Positions 63,497 to 64,000 of a stretch of 64,000 nucleotides of DNA are shown here, piece after piece. This DNA comes from Microbacterium marinum. GTDB taxonomy: Bacteria; Actinomycetota; Actinomycetes; Actinomycetales; Microbacteriaceae. Under the pieces are notes generated by a model. The model had not been told where the DNA came from. It worked only from the letters and a program-made list of their open reading frames with translations, and did no database searches. The translations under genes and the position numbers were made by a program. Positions within the stretch are counted from its first letter, which is position 1; the number at the start of each line of letters is the position of its first letter. The stretch covers positions 930,001 through 994,000 of the forward strand of contig NZ_JACHMD010000001.1 in assembly GCF_014204835.1 (NCBI RefSeq), given 5' to 3'.

Positions 63497-64000
63497 TCAG
63501 CGGTAGTCCGCGGTGCCCTCGTCGTACTGCTCGCCGAGGTTGGTCGCGGTGGCCGCGGCATCCTGCGCACCCGTCACGAGGCCCTGCAGCTCCTGGACGA
63601 GGACGTCGTAGAAGCCGGGGGCGGGCCAGTCCGGGTAGAAGGAGAGACCGTCGTCGTCGAGGATCCCGTTGAAGGTCTCGATCAGCGCCGCGCTCTTCTC
63701 GTCGGTGATGTCGGCGGCGTCGGCCGCGACTGGCACGCCGCCGTTGTTGCCGATGATCGCCTGGATCTCAGGGCGCATGGTGATGTCGATGAACTCGTAG
63801 GCGAGTTCCGCGTTGGCGGCGTTCGCCGGGACGACCCACAGGTTGCCCGACGATCCGAGGGAGAGCGTGGATTCCGGGAACGCGCCCATCGTCCATTCGA
63901 AGTCGGTCGCCTCGGCGACGAAGCGTCCGTACCACCACGAGCCCGACACGAAGATCGGGGAGGTGCCGTTGATGAAGGAGACGCCGGCATCCTCCGCCTT
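63497..64000 (-). CDS. Extracellular sugar-binding protein of ABC transporter (partial, runs off the right edge)
   Basis: Only the C-terminal 167 residues are in the window; the frame is open to base 64000. The visible part matches CUT1 solute-binding proteins: SGNLWVVPANAANAELAYEF, then EFIDITMRPEIQAIIGNNGG and a C-terminal helix LVTGAQDAAATATNLGEQYD. It delivers the sugar to the two permeases. The N-terminal signal and lipobox are outside the window, as are any upstream regulators. Confidence 0.9.
   Translation of the reverse strand, partial: KAEDAGVSFINGTSPIFVSGSWWYGRFVAEATDFEWTMGAFPESTLSLGSSGNLWVVPANAANAELAYEFIDITMRPEIQAIIGNNGGVPVAADAADITDEKSAALIETFNGILDDDGLSFYPDWPAPGFYDVLVQELQGLVTGAQDAAATATNLGEQYDEGTADYR

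Overview
The window is GC-rich, densely coding DNA whose proteins look actinobacterial. The combination of a FHA-carrying EssC/EccC-type ATPase, DUF2510 and TM2 proteins, a DUF6350/PerM-like protein in front of purN-purH, and many TANNNT promoter hexamers sitting six bases before start codons points to the Microbacteriaceae, most likely Microbacterium. The genus is an inference from gene content and not from a marker gene.

Layout. 1-4165: a secreted subtilisin-like protease (203-3316), a small lipoprotein and a small conserved protein. 4171-10447: a lower-GC integrated element bounded by perfect 26-bp direct repeats. The right repeat is the 3' part of a tRNA-like sequence, and a truncated tyrosine integrase lies beside it. 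Its cargo is a DUF262 protein plus an ATPase/TOPRIM-like protein (candidate defence pair), a small HTH protein, a DUF2510 protein and a TM2 protein. 10593-21564: chromosomal genes for a Ser/Thr kinase, a FUSC-type membrane protein, a GAF-PP2C phosphatase, a PcrA helicase, a secreted Ig-like repeat protein, an SseB-like protein and a LigD-type polymerase. 21573-29564: AI-2E-type permease, ATP-dependent DNA ligase, acyl-CoA dehydrogenase, aminotransferase, TetR regulator, small membrane exporter and a two-component system. 29703-37569: sucC-sucD, NCS2 purine permease, DUF2200, PerM-like protein, purN-purH.

37580-53290 is the most unusual region, a type VII secretion locus. It holds an RDD-FHA membrane protein, a 1507-residue EssC/EccC-type ATPase, a four-TM protein, two almost identical tandem Esx genes each with its own leader and terminator, and two substrate modules. 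The first substrate module is a small helical protein, a 562-residue protein with a DUF1023-type alpha/beta-hydrolase domain, and a lipoprotein joined by a 4-base overlap. It looks like a chaperone-toxin-immunity cassette. The second is an Esx-like protein, a helical/TM protein and three further genes, the last four joined by 4-base overlaps. A shared palindromic motif (GGGGAG-NN-CTCCCC type) lies upstream of four of these transcription units, so the locus may be a regulon. Recognisable eccB, eccD, mycP, essA, essB or esaA are not present in the window.

53361-64000: DNA alkylation repair genes (Ada-AlkA fusion and ogt); a leader peptide with two hairpins in front of a heterodimeric ABC exporter; and, on the minus strand, a sugar ABC transporter with a GH31 alpha-xylosidase, whose binding-protein gene runs off the right edge.

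Genes work together in several clear operons: sucCD, purNH (with the PerM-like gene just upstream), the histidine kinase/response regulator pair, the T7SS operon and its effector cassettes, alkA-ogt, the ABC exporter pair, and the alpha-xyloside uptake/cleavage operon.
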